Source of the DNA: JAAZNO01 sp964508025
GTDB lineage: Bacteria > Chloroflexota > Anaerolineae > B4-G1 > SLSP01
Assembly: GCA_964508025.1 (NCBI GenBank)
Contig: CAZDSF010000003.1
Location: forward strand, 32,877-96,876
Reading direction: 5' to 3'
Length of the DNA stretch: 64,000 nucleotides
Shown: piece by piece, positions 62,304-64,000 of the stretch
How the letters are laid out: each line of letters begins with the position of its first letter
Position numbering within the stretch: position 1 is the stretch's first letter
Position numbers and translations under genes: made by a program
The notes under the pieces: generated by a model
What the model saw: only the letters and a program-made list of their open reading frames with translations
Told to the model about the DNA's origin: nothing
The model's database searches: none

Positions 62304-62396
62304 TGACCGACGACCGACGACCGACTGCGCTAAAATGCGCCGGTCGTCCGTCCCCCGTCCTCGGTCGAACAAGCAACCAGCAACCAGCAACCAGCT
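62304..62396. repeat. GACCGAC and AGCAACC heptamer arrays between the transporter and era
   Basis: Three GACCGAC units (62304-62326), a GCGC-TAAAAT-GCGC dyad with CGACCG/CGGTCG arms, then three AGCAACC units (62371-62395). Both arrays have period 7. Confidence 0.75.
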
Positions 62397-62402
62397 TCCC
62401 GC

Positions 62403-63044
62403 TCACTCCCCCTTCACCAGATAAATTGCCGGCAGCCCGATGAGCGTGGTGAGACCCTTGACCAGCACGTTAGCCCAGAAGATAGACCAGACCACGGCAG
62501 CGGGCAGGACGCCGCCGAACGCGCCCCAGCAGAAGATGAGGCTATCCACGGGTACGCTGATGCTGTTACTCACCAGCACGCGCGCCCACTGGTAGCGGCG
62601 GGTGATGCGCGTGACCCACAGGTGATAGGCTTCCGTATCAATCATCTGGCTGATAATCTCGGCGACGATGCTGGCGCTGACGATGCGCCAAACGGGCGTG
62701 AGAATGTCGGCAAACGCTTCTTGCAACGGCCAGCTGGGATCCGGCGGCAGGGCGGCGAGCATGAGGAAGTAGCCCGCCATGAGCAGATTGATGACCCCCG
62801 CCGTGATGACCACCGTGCGCGCGGCGCGCCGTCCCAGCAGCTTGTGGACCATATCCCGCAGCGTGAAGGTGAGCGGGTAGATAAACGTGCCGCCATCAAT
62901 GCTGAAGCCGCCCACCAGCGCGATTTTCAGGCTGCCGATGTCGGCGAGGATCTGCGCGGCAATGTACGCGGCGATCACGATCACGCCGGCTTGCGATAAC
63001 ACCAGCCCTGCACGGGGCAGGGCGCGACTCTCTGTGCAATCCAT
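62403..63044 (-). CDS. yhhQ: Queuosine precursor transporter, YhhQ family
   Basis: A 213-residue membrane protein with about six helices of the VUT/YhhQ family, which imports queuosine precursors (preQ0/preQ1, queuine or queuosine by organism). ADIGSLKIALVGGFSIDGGTF, TFTLRDMVHKLLG and SISVPVDSLIFCWGAFGG (cited in part) are family segments. AAGGAG lies 12 bases before ATG 63044, a long spacing. With tgt 1.3 kb away it supports salvage of the modification precursor. No preQ1 riboswitch is seen in the leader. Confidence 0.9.
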   Translation of the reverse strand: MDCTESRALPRAGLVLSQAGVIVIAAYIAAQILADIGSLKIALVGGFSIDGGTFIYPLTFTLRDMVHKLLGRRAARTVVITAGVINLLMAGYFLMLAALPPDPSWPLQEAFADILTPVWRIVSASIVAEIISQMIDTEAYHLWVTRITRRYQWARVLVSNSISVPVDSLIFCWGAFGGVLPAAVVWSIFWANVLVKGLTTLIGLPAIYLVKGE

Positions 63045-63193
63045 GCTTTGTCGAAGCTCCTTGTCATTGGATGGAACACGCTAACCATACCACGTCTGGG
63101 CTATAGGACAAGGGACAGTAAGAGCGGGCTGATTTCGGGGATGATTCGGCGCTGGGTGTGCGTCACTTTTTCGCAACCGCGTCATGCGCAGTC

Positions 63194-63315
63194 TTGCGCC
63201 AGCGGTTGAAACCGCCGGCTGCTATCCCAAGTGCGTTGGAAACGCACTCGGGGAGCGGTTTTGAACCGGCTTGCAGCCGGTTTTGCGTATCAGCGGTGCG
63301 TTTCAACGCGCCGCG
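63194..63315. repeat. REP-like block of four mini-hairpins
   Basis: In a row: GCGGTT-GA-AACCGC, GTGCGTT-GGA-AACGCAC (63231-63247), ACCGGCT-TGC-AGCCGGT (63265-63281) and GGTGCGTT-TC-AACGCGCC with one G:T pair. The other bases of 63045-63364 hold no gene that I can support. Confidence 0.7.
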
Positions 63316-63364
63316 TGGCGGCATTTTGCGGAAATCTGACGCACTCCCTTTGGCGTTTGTGTGG

Positions 63365-63393
63365 TTGACAGCTGGGCTGAAGCGGCGTACACT
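63365..63393 (+). promoter_or_regulatory. sigma-70 promoter of the SulP gene
   Basis: TTGACA (63365-63370), 17 bases, TACACT (63388-63393). A small hairpin GCGATTGC-TG-GCAATCGC (63412-63429) follows in the leader. Confidence 0.8.
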
Positions 63394-63450
63394 TGAGGCA
63401 TGATCGTTCAAGCGATTGCTGGCAATCGCGCATGAAAGCGGAGGGTGGTC

Positions 63451-64000
63451 GTGGCAGTGAGCAGGGGGTCGCAAACTGTACCGTTGACGCGCGCTATGTT
63501 TGAGGCTTTTGCCGCGGCGCCGGAGTTTTTTGTCCAACCGGTGCGCTTGTTTCGCGGATACAAGCGCGAGTACCTCCGTCCTGATCTCGTCGCCGGGCTA
63601 ACGGTGGCGGTCATCATGTTGCCGCAGGTGATTGCTTACGCCCTCGTCGCGGAGTTGCCGCCGCAGGTGGGGCTATACACGGCCATTGTGGGGGCTGTGA
63701 TAGCGGCGCTGTGGGGTTCCTCCAATCACCTGCAGACGGGGCCGACCAACGCCATCTCACTCCTCATCCTCTCGACGTTGCTCGCTTATGCTACACCCGG
63801 CACGGCGGAATTTGTGATCCTGGCGGCAGTAGCCGCCTTGCTGGTCGGCGCGATCCAGATTGCCATGGGATTAGCGCGTCTGGGGGTGCTGACGAACTTC
63901 GTGTCGCATTCCGTGGTGGTGGGATTTTCAGCCGGCGCCGGGATTCTGATCGCGCTGTCACAGCTGCGCTACGTCTTGGGGCTCGAGTTCGCCAGCCACG
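63451..64000 (+). CDS. SulP-family anion transporter (C-terminus cut by window edge)
   Basis: SLC26/SulP permease moving sulfate, bicarbonate or another anion. The start is GTG 63451 with GAGGG; the frame runs open through position 64000 (183 codons). It shows the SulP signature region YLRPDLVAGLTVAVIMLPQ and GLYTAIVGAVIAALWGSSNH (each cited in part), TGPTNAISLLIL, and FVSHSVVVGFSAGAG. The membrane core is only partly inside the window, so a C-terminal STAS domain cannot be judged. Confidence 0.93.
   Translation, partial: MAVSRGSQTVPLTRAMFEAFAAAPEFFVQPVRLFRGYKREYLRPDLVAGLTVAVIMLPQVIAYALVAELPPQVGLYTAIVGAVIAALWGSSNHLQTGPTNAISLLILSTLLAYATPGTAEFVILAAVAALLVGAIQIAMGLARLGVLTNFVSHSVVVGFSAGAGILIALSQLRYVLGLEFASH

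Noticed and set aside
63045..63140. preQ1 riboswitch before the queuosine-precursor transporter
   Set aside because: No hairpin with the A-rich pseudoknot tail typical of preQ1-I, and no preQ1-II-like layout, was found by eye.
63163..63537. 124-codon minus-strand frame upstream of the SulP gene
   Set aside because: It runs through the REP-like hairpin block and opposite the SulP start; no ribosome-binding site or domain.

Overview
The window is 64 kb of high-GC, gene-dense bacterial chromosome. It reads like a member of the Chloroflexota (Anaerolineae-type); this is an inference from gene content, because no rRNA is present. The clues are RNase J, a MoxR/DUF58/DUF4129 block, a Ser/Thr-kinase plus formylglycine-generating-enzyme remnant, a tungsten-type aldehyde:ferredoxin oxidoreductase, EFR1 and B12-radical-SAM proteins, and many short periodic intergenic repeats. 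Promoters are ordinary sigma-70 type (TTGACA-16/17-TATACT). There are no phage genes, insertion sequences or CRISPR arrays. One 100-N assembly gap lies at 38078-38177.

Layout. 1-6 kb: a truncated ABC ATPase, a TPR membrane protein, an alternative-oxidase-family diiron protein and a large hybrid sensor kinase. 6-12 kb: threonine aldolase, a pRiA4b ORF-3-like protein, a lipase-like hydrolase, both L-serine dehydratase subunits and a YibE/F membrane protein. 12-17.5 kb: a sugar operon (sucrose-phosphate-synthase-like GT4, PfkB kinase, trehalose synthase, beta-phosphoglucomutase, DJ-1 protein). 17.5-22.8 kb: de novo NAD synthesis on the minus strand, with nadC and nadA fused into one gene, then a four-helix-bundle gene boxed in by inverted repeats, then nadB. 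22.8-32 kb: a response-regulator cyclase, an amidohydrolase, an alpha-glucosidase, an MNT/HEPN pair, a GH130 protein and the aldehyde:ferredoxin oxidoreductase. 31.7-36 kb: the MoxR/DUF58/DUF4129 operon. 36-42 kb: two aldo/keto reductases, class I fructose-1,6-bisphosphatase, a phosphotriesterase-family protein and an unusual pair of membrane coiled-coil proteins, one with a ComEA-like HhH domain. 42.5-49.3 kb: Trm112-like, GIY-YIG, sirtuin, tRNA-Lys, EFR1, radical SAM, a frameshifted small gene and RNase J. 49.6-64 kb: a decayed kinase/FGE gene, amidase, two MFS transporters, an epimerase, an APH-like kinase, a phosphatase, an OLD-like ATPase with a broken partner, a zinc dehydrogenase, tgt, era, a queuosine-precursor transporter and a truncated SulP transporter.

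The most unusual large-scale signal is in the intergenic DNA. Several families of repeats built on periods of 7, 8, 12 or 14 bases sit just upstream of Shine-Dalgarno sequences on both strands. One family, about 90 bp with an internal GAGCAG/CTGCTC dyad, is present in six recognisable copies, five of them ending at the ribosome-binding site of an unrelated gene. The other main points are the NadC-NadA fusion, the lone alternative oxidase, the inverted-repeat-flanked four-helix-bundle gene inside the NAD cluster, a compact three-stem dyad upstream of the oxidase, and several decaying genes.
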